From positions 796,307-860,306 of the forward strand of contig NZ_FXAY01000002.1 of the NCBI RefSeq assembly GCF_900177685.1: a stretch of 64,000 nucleotides of DNA, read 5' to 3'. Positions 34,125 to 41,242 of the stretch are shown here, one piece after another. The notes below the pieces were generated by a model. It had not been told where the DNA came from and did no database searches. It was given only the letters and a program-made list of their open reading frames with translations. The position numbers and the translations under genes were made by a program. Position 1 is the stretch's first letter. Each line of letters opens with the position of its first letter. The DNA comes from Agreia pratensis (GTDB lineage Bacteria > Actinomycetota > Actinomycetes > Actinomycetales > Microbacteriaceae).

Positions 34125-34911
34125 CCCCCTGGCTCCGGAGCCGGCCGACGCGGTCATCGCCGCGCCCCTTCTCACGGCTCGCGGCATCCGCAAGAGCTTC
34201 GGCGACGTCGAGGTGTTGAAGTCGATCGATCTCACGGTGCCGCGCGGAGACGTCGTAGCCTTGATCGGGCCGTCGGGCTCTGGAAAGACCACCGTGCTGC
34301 GATCGTTGAACGGCCTCGAAGTGCCCGAGGCGGGCACGGTCGAATTCTCGGGCGGTAACGTCGTCGACTTCTCGAAGGCCCCCTCGAAGAGACAGCTCGC
34401 GTCGCTGCGCGACCGCTCCGCTATGGTCTTCCAACAGTTCAACCTCTTTCCGCACCGCACGGTTCTCGAGAACGTCATCGAGGGCCCGGTGCAGGTGCAG
34501 AAACGGCCGAAGGCCGAGGCGATAGCGGATGCGCGTGTGCTGCTCGAGCGCGTCGGTCTCGGCGCGAAGGCCGATGCGTATCCGTTCGAGCTCTCCGGAG
34601 GCCAGCAGCAGCGGGTCGGCATCGTGCGCGCCCTGGCTTTGAAGCCGCAGCTGCTGCTCTTCGACGAGCCCACCTCGGCACTCGATCCCGAACTCGTCGG
34701 AGACGTTCTCGACGTGATCAGAGAGCTCGCGACAGAGGGGTGGACGATGGTGCTCGTCACGCACGAGCTCGCCTTCGCCTCACACGTCGCCGACACGATC
34801 GTGTTCATGGACGGCGGTGTCGTGGTCGAGTCAGGGCCGCCGACCGAGGTGCTGCAGAACCCCCGCGAGGCGCGCACGAAACAGTTCCTGCACCGCCTGC
34901 TCGACCGGTAG
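34111..34911 (+). CDS. Polar amino-acid ABC transporter ATP-binding protein, 266 aa
   Basis: A complete ABC ATPase: Walker A IGPSGSGKTTVL, Q-loop MVFQQFNLFPHRTVLENV, signature [15 protein letters not shown], Walker B LLLFDEPTSALDPELVGDVL and switch His in LVTHELAFA. The FNLFPHxTVLENV block is characteristic of the polar amino-acid (GlnQ/TcyC) class. ATG 34111 overlaps the permease gene. The gene abuts the convergent DUF817 gene (stop at 34911, next coding base 34912), leaving no space for a separate terminator. Confidence 0.94.
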   Translation: MSPTDPLAPEPADAVIAAPLLTARGIRKSFGDVEVLKSIDLTVPRGDVVALIGPSGSGKTTVLRSLNGLEVPEAGTVEFSGGNVVDFSKAPSKRQLASLRDRSAMVFQQFNLFPHRTVLENVIEGPVQVQKRPKAEAIADARVLLERVGLGAKADAYPFELSGGQQQRVGIVRALALKPQLLLFDEPTSALDPELVGDVLDVIRELATEGWTMVLVTHELAFASHVADTIVFMDGGVVVESGPPTEVLQNPREARTKQFLHRLLDR

Positions 34912-35697
34912 TCAGTCGACGAGCGACTTCTTGCGCTGCTTGAACCAGAGCACGAGCATGAAGCTGAAGATCACCAGCACCATCCACGAACCGATCTTGC
35001 TCGCGTGCACCAGCGTCCACCCGGCCTCCTGGCCGGGGTAACTCCACGCCCCGAGGATCGTCGCGATGTTCTCGACGAACCAGATGAAGAAGCCGATGAG
35101 CAGGAACGAGACGAGCAGCGGCATCCGGTAGACCGTCTGGCGAACCCTGAAGCGCACCCAGGTCTTGCGCATGAGCACCGCGACCACGATCAGCAGCGGC
35201 CAACGAGCGTCGGGCAGCCAGTGGTTGGTGAAGAAGTTCACGTAGAAGAGGATGGCCGTGATCATCGTGGGAACCATCGGCACGGAGTCGATGTCGAGAT
35301 CGAATCGACGCCACGCCTGGCAGATGTAGCTGGCGATGGCCGCGTACATGAACCCGCTGTAGATGGGAACGTCGCCGATTCGAAGGAACCCCGCATCGGG
35401 GTAGCTCCACGAGCCGACGGCGACTTTGAAGACCTCGAGCGCGAGGCCGAGCACATGGAACATGCAGATGACGAGCAGTTCGTCGCGCGTCTCGATCTTC
35501 GTCGCGAGCAACACGATCTGCACGATGATGCACCAGACGAGCATCGTGTCGTAGCGGGCGAGCCCGAAGTCGACGAAGTGGGTGATGGCGAGGCCGACGA
35601 CGATCGAGACGGCGAAGAGGCACGACAGGGCCTGCTTGTAGCCGAAGTCGAGCAGATCGAGCAGACGAGACCCTGCCCTCGCCGTCGTTGTAGTCAT
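34912..35697 (-). CDS. DUF817 family integral membrane protein, 261 aa
   Basis: Seven to eight hydrophobic spans with family blocks FGYKQALSCLFAVSIVVGLA, YDTMLVWCIIVQIVLLATKI, ELLVICMFHVLGLALEVFKV, PIYSGFMYAAIASYICQAWR and NIATILGAWSYPGQEAGWTL. These identify DUF817, a conserved bacterial membrane family of unknown function. ATG 35697 follows a TATGCT -10 element (35704-35709, reverse strand) by 6 nt, so the mRNA is probably leaderless. Longer upstream frames (to 35910) overlap the divergent gene and are not credible. Confidence 0.87.
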   Translation of the reverse strand: MTTTTARAGSRLLDLLDFGYKQALSCLFAVSIVVGLAITHFVDFGLARYDTMLVWCIIVQIVLLATKIETRDELLVICMFHVLGLALEVFKVAVGSWSYPDAGFLRIGDVPIYSGFMYAAIASYICQAWRRFDLDIDSVPMVPTMITAILFYVNFFTNHWLPDARWPLLIVVAVLMRKTWVRFRVRQTVYRMPLLVSFLLIGFFIWFVENIATILGAWSYPGQEAGWTLVHASKIGSWMVLVIFSFMLVLWFKQRKKSLVD

Positions 35698-35770
35698 CGC
35701 CGGAGCATAGCGCGGACGGGCGTCGGTCTCTCTGAGATCCCGGTCCAGCATGCCCAGCCATAATGGCTGC

Positions 35771-36217
35771 ATGATCACCGTCGAACTCGCCCGATCACTG
35801 CGCGATGCCGGGCTGGTCTGGAAGCCGGCGTCGGGGGATCGCTTCTCGATCGATACGCCCGCCTTCGACCCCGAAGCGCTCGACGCCGAGGTCTTCACCG
35901 TCAGTGACATGACGATCGAGGCCCAGCACTACCCCACGGGCACGATTCTCGGCTTCAACGGCACGACCGAGTGGGCGCTCGACTCTGTCGAGCTGAACGA
36001 GGCACTGTGGCTGCCGCGCGAAGATCAACTCCGCGAGATGCTTCGAGGCGCGTTCCGCTCTCTTGTGCGCCTCGAGACCTCTGAGGATGCAGCCCCCGAG
36101 TATCGTGTCGACATCGTTTTTCGGGGCGCACCTTCGAGCCACACGGCCGCCGACCCGGCCGAAGCCTACGGGCGGGCCGTGCTGACGCTGGTGTCGGCAT
36201 CCAGCGCTGCGCTCTGA
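35771..36217 (+). CDS. Conserved hypothetical protein, 148 aa
   Basis: It begins MITVELARSLRDAGLVWKPA and contains GDRFSIDTPAFDPEALDAEV, FTVSDMTIEAQHYPTGTILG, FNGTTEWALDSVELNEALWL and PREDQLREMLRGAFRSLVRL. I recognise a widespread small actinobacterial family, often labelled pilus assembly protein CpaE without functional support. No CpaE ATPase motifs are present. It is cytoplasmic. CATAAT (35759-35764) lies 6 nt before the ATG, a clear leaderless promoter. Function unknown. Confidence 0.75.
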   Translation: MITVELARSLRDAGLVWKPASGDRFSIDTPAFDPEALDAEVFTVSDMTIEAQHYPTGTILGFNGTTEWALDSVELNEALWLPREDQLREMLRGAFRSLVRLETSEDAAPEYRVDIVFRGAPSSHTAADPAEAYGRAVLTLVSASSAAL

Positions 36218-36299
36218 GGGGGTGGACGCGGGGCCGTTCGATCCGAGAAACTGAGGTCAACCGGAACTCTCTCCGGAATCGACAAAGGGGTTGGATTCC

Positions 36300-36521
36300 A
36301 TGGCTGACACGTATCGTGCACTGCTTCAATCAGGCGGACTCTCAGAAGGCAAGGAGACGGTCGAGCACTTCGTCGACGGCAAGCCTCGCGAGACGATCGT
36401 CGAGGTCTTCGATGCTGAGGGCGAGTCGCAGGAAAGGGTCTGGAGACTCGTCGTTCCCGTCACTCCTGAGCCAGTCTCCTACGAACTGATCGGTGACACT
36501 CCGCAAGAGATTCCGAACTGA
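36300..36521 (+). CDS. Small conserved-type hypothetical protein, 73 aa
   Basis: ATG 36300 with AAAGGGG at 36284-36290 gives MADTYRALLQSGGLSEGKET, followed by a beta-rich stretch (VEHFVDGKPRETIVEVFDAE, RVWRLVVPVTPEP). The composition is acidic with no membrane segment or known motif. It lies just before a CsbD gene, perhaps as part of a stress-response group. Real gene status rests on the good ribosome site and codon bias. Function unknown. Confidence 0.55.
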   Translation: MADTYRALLQSGGLSEGKETVEHFVDGKPRETIVEVFDAEGESQERVWRLVVPVTPEPVSYELIGDTPQEIPN

Positions 36522-36600
36522 CGAGCTTGTCCTTAACGGATCGTCGGAGGCCTCACAACCCCCATTTGCCCTGGTCTCTCGAGGCGTAGCGTCACCTACA

Positions 36601-36626
36601 TGCCGGAACTCAAAAGGATTCCGGCA
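36601..36626 (+). promoter_or_regulatory. Hairpin in the csbD leader
   Basis: TGCCGGAA (36601-36608) pairs perfectly with TTCCGGCA (36619-36626) around a 10-base loop. It ends 5 nt before the csbD ribosome site (GAAAGGTGG, 36631-36639). It may be the terminator of the preceding small gene or a translational control element. Confidence 0.45.
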
Positions 36627-36644
36627 CGACGAAAGGTGGATGCC

Positions 36645-36818
36645 ATGGGATTCGACGACAAGGTCAAGAACGCCGCAGACGACGTAGTCGGCAAGGCGAA
36701 GGAAGCCACGGGCAAGGTCACTGACAACGAGCGACTCGAAGCCGAGGGCAAAGCCGACCAGGTGGGCGCCGACGCCCGCAAGGCCGGAGAGAACGTCAAA
36801 GACGCTTTCAAGCACTGA
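36645..36818 (+). CDS. CsbD-family general stress protein, 57 aa
   Basis: MGFDDKVKNAADDVVGKAKE and VTDNERLEAEGKADQVGADA are the CsbD signature, a small hydrophilic helical protein of the general stress response whose molecular role is unknown. ATG 36645 has a strong GAAAGGTGG site. The in-frame upstream codon near 36600 would include the hairpin and is not used. In related bacteria such genes depend on alternative sigma factors. No clear alternative promoter could be read here. A strong hairpin at 36857-36889 terminates the gene. Confidence 0.85.
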   Translation: MGFDDKVKNAADDVVGKAKEATGKVTDNERLEAEGKADQVGADARKAGENVKDAFKH

Positions 36819-36856
36819 CGGTCGTCGCGCAGCCGTCGGCTGACGTGCATGACCAG

Positions 36857-36889
36857 GAATGCCGGGGCACCGTGGGTGCTCCGGCATTC
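36857..36889 (+). terminator. Terminator hairpin after csbD
   Basis: GAATGCCGGGGCAC pairs with GTGCTCCGGCATTC over 14 positions with a single G-U and a short loop, 39 nt after the csbD stop. It has no T-run. Confidence 0.75.
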
Positions 36890-36929
36890 GTGGCGGATGG
36901 GGGAGTTTCAATGACGCAAGGAGTAGTGA

Positions 36930-37931
36930 GTGTCGCTCGCTGAGTCTCTCGAGTTCTGGGCAGCGGAGGCCGCAGCGGTTGAGGGCGATCCTCAGCGGGC
37001 CGTTGAGCTCGCCCTGTCGATCGGCGAGGTCGCGCCGAGACCTGGCTCCGGCACGACCCCGGCCCTGTTCGATCTGTTGCGTGCGCTGGGCCGTGCTGAT
37101 CTCACGGCGGCCCGGGTCGTCGAGGCGCATCTGGATGCTCGTGCGATCCTCGCCGAGGCCGGGCACGAACCGCGGGCAGGTACCTGGGGCGTGTTCGCAG
37201 CAGAGGGGCCGGGCGTGCGACTCGATGCTCTCGAGTCGAACGGGCGCTTGCGCCTATCGGGCACGAAACCGTGGTGTTCCATGGCGGCGCTGCTCGATCA
37301 TGCCCTGGTGACCGCCCACACTGCAGAGGGTCATAGGCGACTGTTCGAGGTGGATCTTCGAGCTGAGGGTGTGGAGGTGCGCCGCGGCGAGTGGATCGCA
37401 CTGGGCTTGCAGGGAGTGCCGAGCGGAGCGGTCGATTTCGACGAGGTCGTCGCATCTCCCGTGGGAGCCGACGACTGGTACCTCGACAGGCCCGGATTCG
37501 CGTGGGGTGGAATCGGCGTCGCGGCCTGCTGGCTGGGCGGGGCAGAAGGTCTCGCACAGCGACTGCTTTCGGGCGCGAAGTCGACGAACCGTGAGCCGGA
37601 TCAGATCGCGCTGATGCATCTCGGCGCGGTCGATGCGGGGCTGTTCGCCGCGCGGGTCGCGTTGAACGACGCTGGCCATCGCATCGACGACGGCAGAGCC
37701 GACGCAAGCGAAGGTCGCATGCTGGCCGCCCGCGTGCGAATCGTCGTGGCGACCGTTGTCGACGATGTGCTTCGCCGCGTCGCACACTCGCTTGGACCGG
37801 CGCCCCTCGCTCTCGAGGCGGAGCACGCTCGGCGCGTGGCCGATCTCGAACTGTACGTGCGCCAGCATCACGCAGAGCGTGATGAAGCGTCACTGGGTCG
37901 ACGCATCCTCGCAGAGGAGTCCGCGCGGTGA
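36930..37931 (+). CDS. Acyl-CoA dehydrogenase-like protein, 333 aa
   Basis: The fold is like acyl-CoA dehydrogenases: GTTPALFDLLRALGRADLTA, AGTWGVFAAEGPGVRLDAL, GRLRLSGTKPWCSMAALLDH (the SGxKxW/C flavin-binding region), LFEVDLRAEGVEVRRGEWIA, PSGAVDFDEVVASPVG and a helical C-terminal domain. At 333 aa it is shorter than the usual 380-400, lacking part of the N-terminal helices and the last helix. The catalytic Glu could not be placed. GTG 36930 follows AAGGAG (36918-36923) by 6 nt. It overlaps the PIG-L/methyltransferase fusion gene and leads a three-gene operon ending in a GT2 enzyme. It may oxidise or desaturate an acyl or amine group on the product of that pathway. Confidence 0.75.
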   Translation: MSLAESLEFWAAEAAAVEGDPQRAVELALSIGEVAPRPGSGTTPALFDLLRALGRADLTAARVVEAHLDARAILAEAGHEPRAGTWGVFAAEGPGVRLDALESNGRLRLSGTKPWCSMAALLDHALVTAHTAEGHRRLFEVDLRAEGVEVRRGEWIALGLQGVPSGAVDFDEVVASPVGADDWYLDRPGFAWGGIGVAACWLGGAEGLAQRLLSGAKSTNREPDQIALMHLGAVDAGLFAARVALNDAGHRIDDGRADASEGRMLAARVRIVVATVVDDVLRRVAHSLGPAPLALEAEHARRVADLELYVRQHHAERDEASLGRRILAEESAR

Positions 37932-39301
37932 CCTTCGACCATCGAGACGCGGGCACCACGAATTCGGCGTGGCTCGCCTCAGAAAACTGGGCGAGCGTTC
38001 CGTCGCTGAGTCTCGACGATGTCGGGCTGCTCGTCGTCGTCGCCGCCCATCCCGACGATGAGACGCTCGGAGCGGGAGGCCTCATTGCGGCGGCGCATGC
38101 GGCGCGCATCCCCGTGGCCGTGATCGTCGCAACCGCGGGAGAGCGGTCGCATCCAGAGTCGACAACCGTCACGCCGGAGCGCCTCACCGTGATTCGGCGC
38201 GCTGAGGTCGTCGGAGCGATCGACGCGCTCGCGCCGGGGGCGTCGATCCAGCTCCTCGGTCTCCCCGACGGGGAGCTCCGCCAGCATGGTGATTCACTGA
38301 CGAGTGCTGTCAGGGCCGCGATCGGCGACCATTCTGGGGTTCTGGTCGCGTCACCCTGGCGCGGCGACGGGCATCCGGATCACACCGTCGCGGCCAACGC
38401 GGCGGCAATGGCGGCCGAAGCCGCCGGCGCGACACTCGTCGAGTACCCGATCTGGGGTTGGCATTGGGCTGAGCCGAGCTCGCCACAATGGCCGTGGGAG
38501 AGACTCCGCACCCTGCCGCTGAGCGCCGAAGCCACCGCGGCGAAGGCCGCTGCGCTCGCACTCCACCGCAGCCAGACCGAACCGCTCTCCGATGCGCCGG
38601 GAGACGAAGCGATCGTCTCGTCATCGTTCGCTGCGCATTTTCGTCGCGACTTCGAGACCTTCGTCGTGGCCGACGAGTCGGCCGCGGCGCTCTCGGGCGA
38701 GTCGTTGGAACAGAGCTACTTCGATACTTTCTATCAGGGCCGCGCTGATCCCTGGGGGTTCGAGACGCGGTGGTACGAGGAACGAAAGCGGGCTCTCACG
38801 CTGGCCGCCCTCCCACGACGCCGTTTCGGTTCTGCTCTCGAGATCGGCTGCTCGATCGGCGTGCTCACGGCCGAACTCGCCGATCGCGCCGACGATGTGC
38901 TTGCCACAGACATCGCCCAGGCGCCGCTGGATTTGGCCAGGGAACGCCTGGCCGGCCGCTCAGAGGTTCGCCTTGAACGCCGTGCCCTTCAGCAGGAATG
39001 GCCCGATGAGACCTTCGACCTGATCGTCGTCTCCGAGGTGGGGTACTACCTCGCTGCCGATCGCCTGGATGAACTCGTGAGTCGAGCCGCCGCAAGCCTG
39101 AACGACGGAGGCATCGTCGTCGCCTGCCACTGGCGGCACCCCGTCAGCGACTACCCCATGCGCGGCGACGATGTGCACGGGGCGTTCCATCGGTCGGCCC
39201 GCCTCAAGTGCATCGGGGGCTATGCCGATGACGACTTCCTTCTCGATGTCTTCGGCCTGCCGGGCGCGGTATCGGTCGCGACGGCTGAGGGGCTCGTGTG
39301 A
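37928..39301 (+). CDS. PIG-L-type deacetylase fused to a SAM methyltransferase, 457 aa
   Basis: The N-terminal half (about 30-235) is a LmbE/PIG-L zinc deacetylase: VVVAAHPDDETLGAGGLIAA (AHPDDE metal site), GERSHP, and WRGDGHPDHTVAANAAAMAA (HPDH second metal site). Such enzymes remove N-acetyl groups from GlcNAc conjugates. The C-terminal half (about 260-457) is a class I methyltransferase of NodS type: LEQSYFDTFYQGRADPWGFE, TRWYEERKRALTLAALP, ALEIGCSIGVLTAELADRAD (SAM motif I), VLATDIAQAPLDLARERL and FDLIVVSEVGYYLAADRL. GTG 37928 overlaps the dehydrogenase stop, and its own stop overlaps the GT2 start. Deacetylation followed by N-methylation of the same amine is inferred. Confidence 0.87.
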   Translation: MTFDHRDAGTTNSAWLASENWASVPSLSLDDVGLLVVVAAHPDDETLGAGGLIAAAHAARIPVAVIVATAGERSHPESTTVTPERLTVIRRAEVVGAIDALAPGASIQLLGLPDGELRQHGDSLTSAVRAAIGDHSGVLVASPWRGDGHPDHTVAANAAAMAAEAAGATLVEYPIWGWHWAEPSSPQWPWERLRTLPLSAEATAAKAAALALHRSQTEPLSDAPGDEAIVSSSFAAHFRRDFETFVVADESAAALSGESLEQSYFDTFYQGRADPWGFETRWYEERKRALTLAALPRRRFGSALEIGCSIGVLTAELADRADDVLATDIAQAPLDLARERLAGRSEVRLERRALQQEWPDETFDLIVVSEVGYYLAADRLDELVSRAAASLNDGGIVVACHWRHPVSDYPMRGDDVHGAFHRSARLKCIGGYADDDFLLDVFGLPGAVSVATAEGLV

Positions 39302-40002
39302 CGACCCTCATCGGACAGCTCGTCATCGTTGTTCCCGCCCGCGACGAAGAGAAGACGATCACGCGCTGCCTCGACGCCCTCGACGCAGCGGTGGCACGGC
39401 TCCGCAGCGCGCGCCCGATGGATGGCCCCGAGGTGCGCATCGTCGTCGTGCTCGACAGGTGCATCGATGGCACGGCCGCCATCGTCGCTCGTCGGCCGAG
39501 CGTCGACGCGATTGCGATCTCGGCGGGCGCGGTGGGCGTCGCGCGTTCACGCGGCATCGAACGTGCGCTGGCAGGCGGTGTCGTACCACCGGAGAACGTC
39601 TGGATCGCGAACACCGACGCGGACTCGGCGGTCTCCGCCGACTGGTTGTGCGTGCAATTGGAGGCGGCCGAAGCGGGGCACGGCGTCCTGCTCGGTGCTG
39701 TCCGTCCTGATGACGAGGGGCTCGAGGCCGAGCGGCTCGCGCACTACCTGCGGCGGCATCCGCTGCGCGAGAGCCACCGCAATGTTCACGGCGCCAATCT
39801 CGGAGTGCGGGCCGATCACTACCTGGCCGGGGGAGGGTTCGCCCCCGTATCGACGGGAGAAGACGCTGCGCTCGTAGCGTCGCTGGAGAGCCTCGGGGTC
39901 GACGTGGCCAGCACGGCACGCGCCGCCGTGCTCACCTCGTCGAGAGTGCTGGGTCGAGCGCCTGGCGGATATGCGGGCGTCCTCCGCGCCGTCGCGGGCT
40001 AG
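39298..40002 (+). CDS. GT2-family glycosyltransferase, 234 aa
   Basis: The N-terminus IGQLVIVVPARDEEKTITRC is the GT-A entry motif, WIANTDADSAVSADWLCVQL carries the DxD metal site, and GANLGVRADHYLAGGGFAPV plus GEDAALVASLESLG carry the acceptor/ED region. No membrane span is present, so it is soluble. GTG 39298 overlaps the preceding fusion gene by four bases. As the last gene of the ACAD / deacetylase-methyltransferase operon, it probably builds a glycoside that the other two enzymes modify. Donor and acceptor are unknown. Confidence 0.85.
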   Translation: MTTLIGQLVIVVPARDEEKTITRCLDALDAAVARLRSARPMDGPEVRIVVVLDRCIDGTAAIVARRPSVDAIAISAGAVGVARSRGIERALAGGVVPPENVWIANTDADSAVSADWLCVQLEAAEAGHGVLLGAVRPDDEGLEAERLAHYLRRHPLRESHRNVHGANLGVRADHYLAGGGFAPVSTGEDAALVASLESLGVDVASTARAAVLTSSRVLGRAPGGYAGVLRAVAG

Positions 40003-40029
40003 CCGCAGCGATCGCGCACACGCGAAGGG

Positions 40030-41112
40030 CTACGGCCTCTGCTGCGCCGCGAGAAGCTCGAGGGTGTGTTCCGCTCCCAAGCCGACGCGGGCGTCTTGGC
40101 CGTCGTGGTCTGAGGCGATCGGCGACACCATCACCTCGTCGACTCCGTACTTCGCGGCAAGTGCGGTGAGGCGCGGCCACGCGGTCTCGGGCGTTCCGAT
40201 GATCCATCGTGCCGACTGCTCGGCCACGAGATCTTCCTCCATCGGGTTCAACGTCACGGCCTGGGCCTGCTCGACCGTCATGCGAGGGCCGAGCGCGCCG
40301 CCGGAGCGGAGCCTGGCCATCGTGATGAGCTGCGGAAGAGCGAGTGCCTCGGCCTCCTCGTGTGTGTCGGCCAACACTGCGTTGACCGTGAGGAACGTCG
40401 TCGGCTTGACGAGCCCTGGAGATGGCTGGAACTCGCGACGGTAGAGGTCGAGTGCGGTGTCGATGCCCGTCTGCCCGAAATGGTGGGCGTAGACGAAGGC
40501 GATTCCGAGGCGCGCCGCCAGCTGTGCGCTGTAGGTGCTCGAACCGAGCAGCCAGAGCATGGGGGAGGATTCCGTGCGCGGGGTTGAGCGCAACGCGTAG
40601 TCGCGACCGCGCAGCGGAATCACGACGCCGGGTTGCGCGCTGGCGTCGAAAGCGTCGGTGATCGGCGTGTCGTCGGAGCCGAGAAGTCCGGCGACCAGCT
40701 CGACGTCACCAGGGAACGAATCCACTCCCGACTCTTCGGCGCGCGCACCACGCAGCATGTACGCGGTCACCGGGTCTGATCCTGGTGCCCGGCCGATGCC
40801 GAGGTCGATGCGACCAGGATGCATCGCTTCGAGCAACGAGAACTGCTCGGCCACGGAGAGAGGCGCGTGATTGGGCAGCATCACTCCGCCCGATCCGACC
40901 CGGATTCGGCTCGTGTTCCCCGCCAAATGGGCGATCAGCACGGCCGGAGAGGTCGCCGCGACCGCCTCCATATTGTGGTGTTCGGCCACCCAGTATCGGG
41001 TGAAGCCGAGCTCGTCAGCCCGTTTCGCGAGAGAGACGGCCGCAGCGACGGAGTCGGCCGTCGTCTGGTCGGTGCGCACGGGCAGGAGGTCGAGAACGGA
41101 GAGTTTCAGCAT
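40030..41112 (-). CDS. LLM-class flavin-dependent oxidoreductase, 360 aa
   Basis: Luciferase-like TIM-barrel enzyme: KLSVLDLLPVRTDQTTADSV, GFTRYWVAEHHNMEAVAATS (the WxAEHH signature), RIRVGSGGVMLPNHAPLSVA, PGRIDLGIGRAPGSDP and MLWLLGSSTYSAQLAARLGI. It belongs to the MsnO8-like FMN-dependent group rather than the clear F420 group, which is relevant because fbiC here looks defective. The start is uncertain: ATG 41112 is given, and a TTG four codons upstream is also possible. It is convergent with the GT2 operon, 27 bases apart, and divergent from the large pseudo-helicase. Confidence 0.88.
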   Translation of the reverse strand: MLKLSVLDLLPVRTDQTTADSVAAAVSLAKRADELGFTRYWVAEHHNMEAVAATSPAVLIAHLAGNTSRIRVGSGGVMLPNHAPLSVAEQFSLLEAMHPGRIDLGIGRAPGSDPVTAYMLRGARAEESGVDSFPGDVELVAGLLGSDDTPITDAFDASAQPGVVIPLRGRDYALRSTPRTESSPMLWLLGSSTYSAQLAARLGIAFVYAHHFGQTGIDTALDLYRREFQPSPGLVKPTTFLTVNAVLADTHEEAEALALPQLITMARLRSGGALGPRMTVEQAQAVTLNPMEEDLVAEQSARWIIGTPETAWPRLTALAAKYGVDEVMVSPIASDHDGQDARVGLGAEHTLELLAAQQRP

Positions 41113-41242
41113 CGTTTGAGTCAACGCTTCGGATGTCCGCCGGTATTCCGTGGTCTCGAATGTGTCGCACGAAACCGGGCAAATGCGGCGAAACCCCTTG
41201 CAGATGCCAGGTTTTCGGGCGTGGCCCGCTTAAGGTAACCGT

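Noticed and set aside
32175..34877. A 900-residue minus-strand frame across the amino-acid transporter genes
   Set aside because: It is antisense to three genes with intact ABC-transporter motifs. High-GC DNA leaves such frames open by chance.
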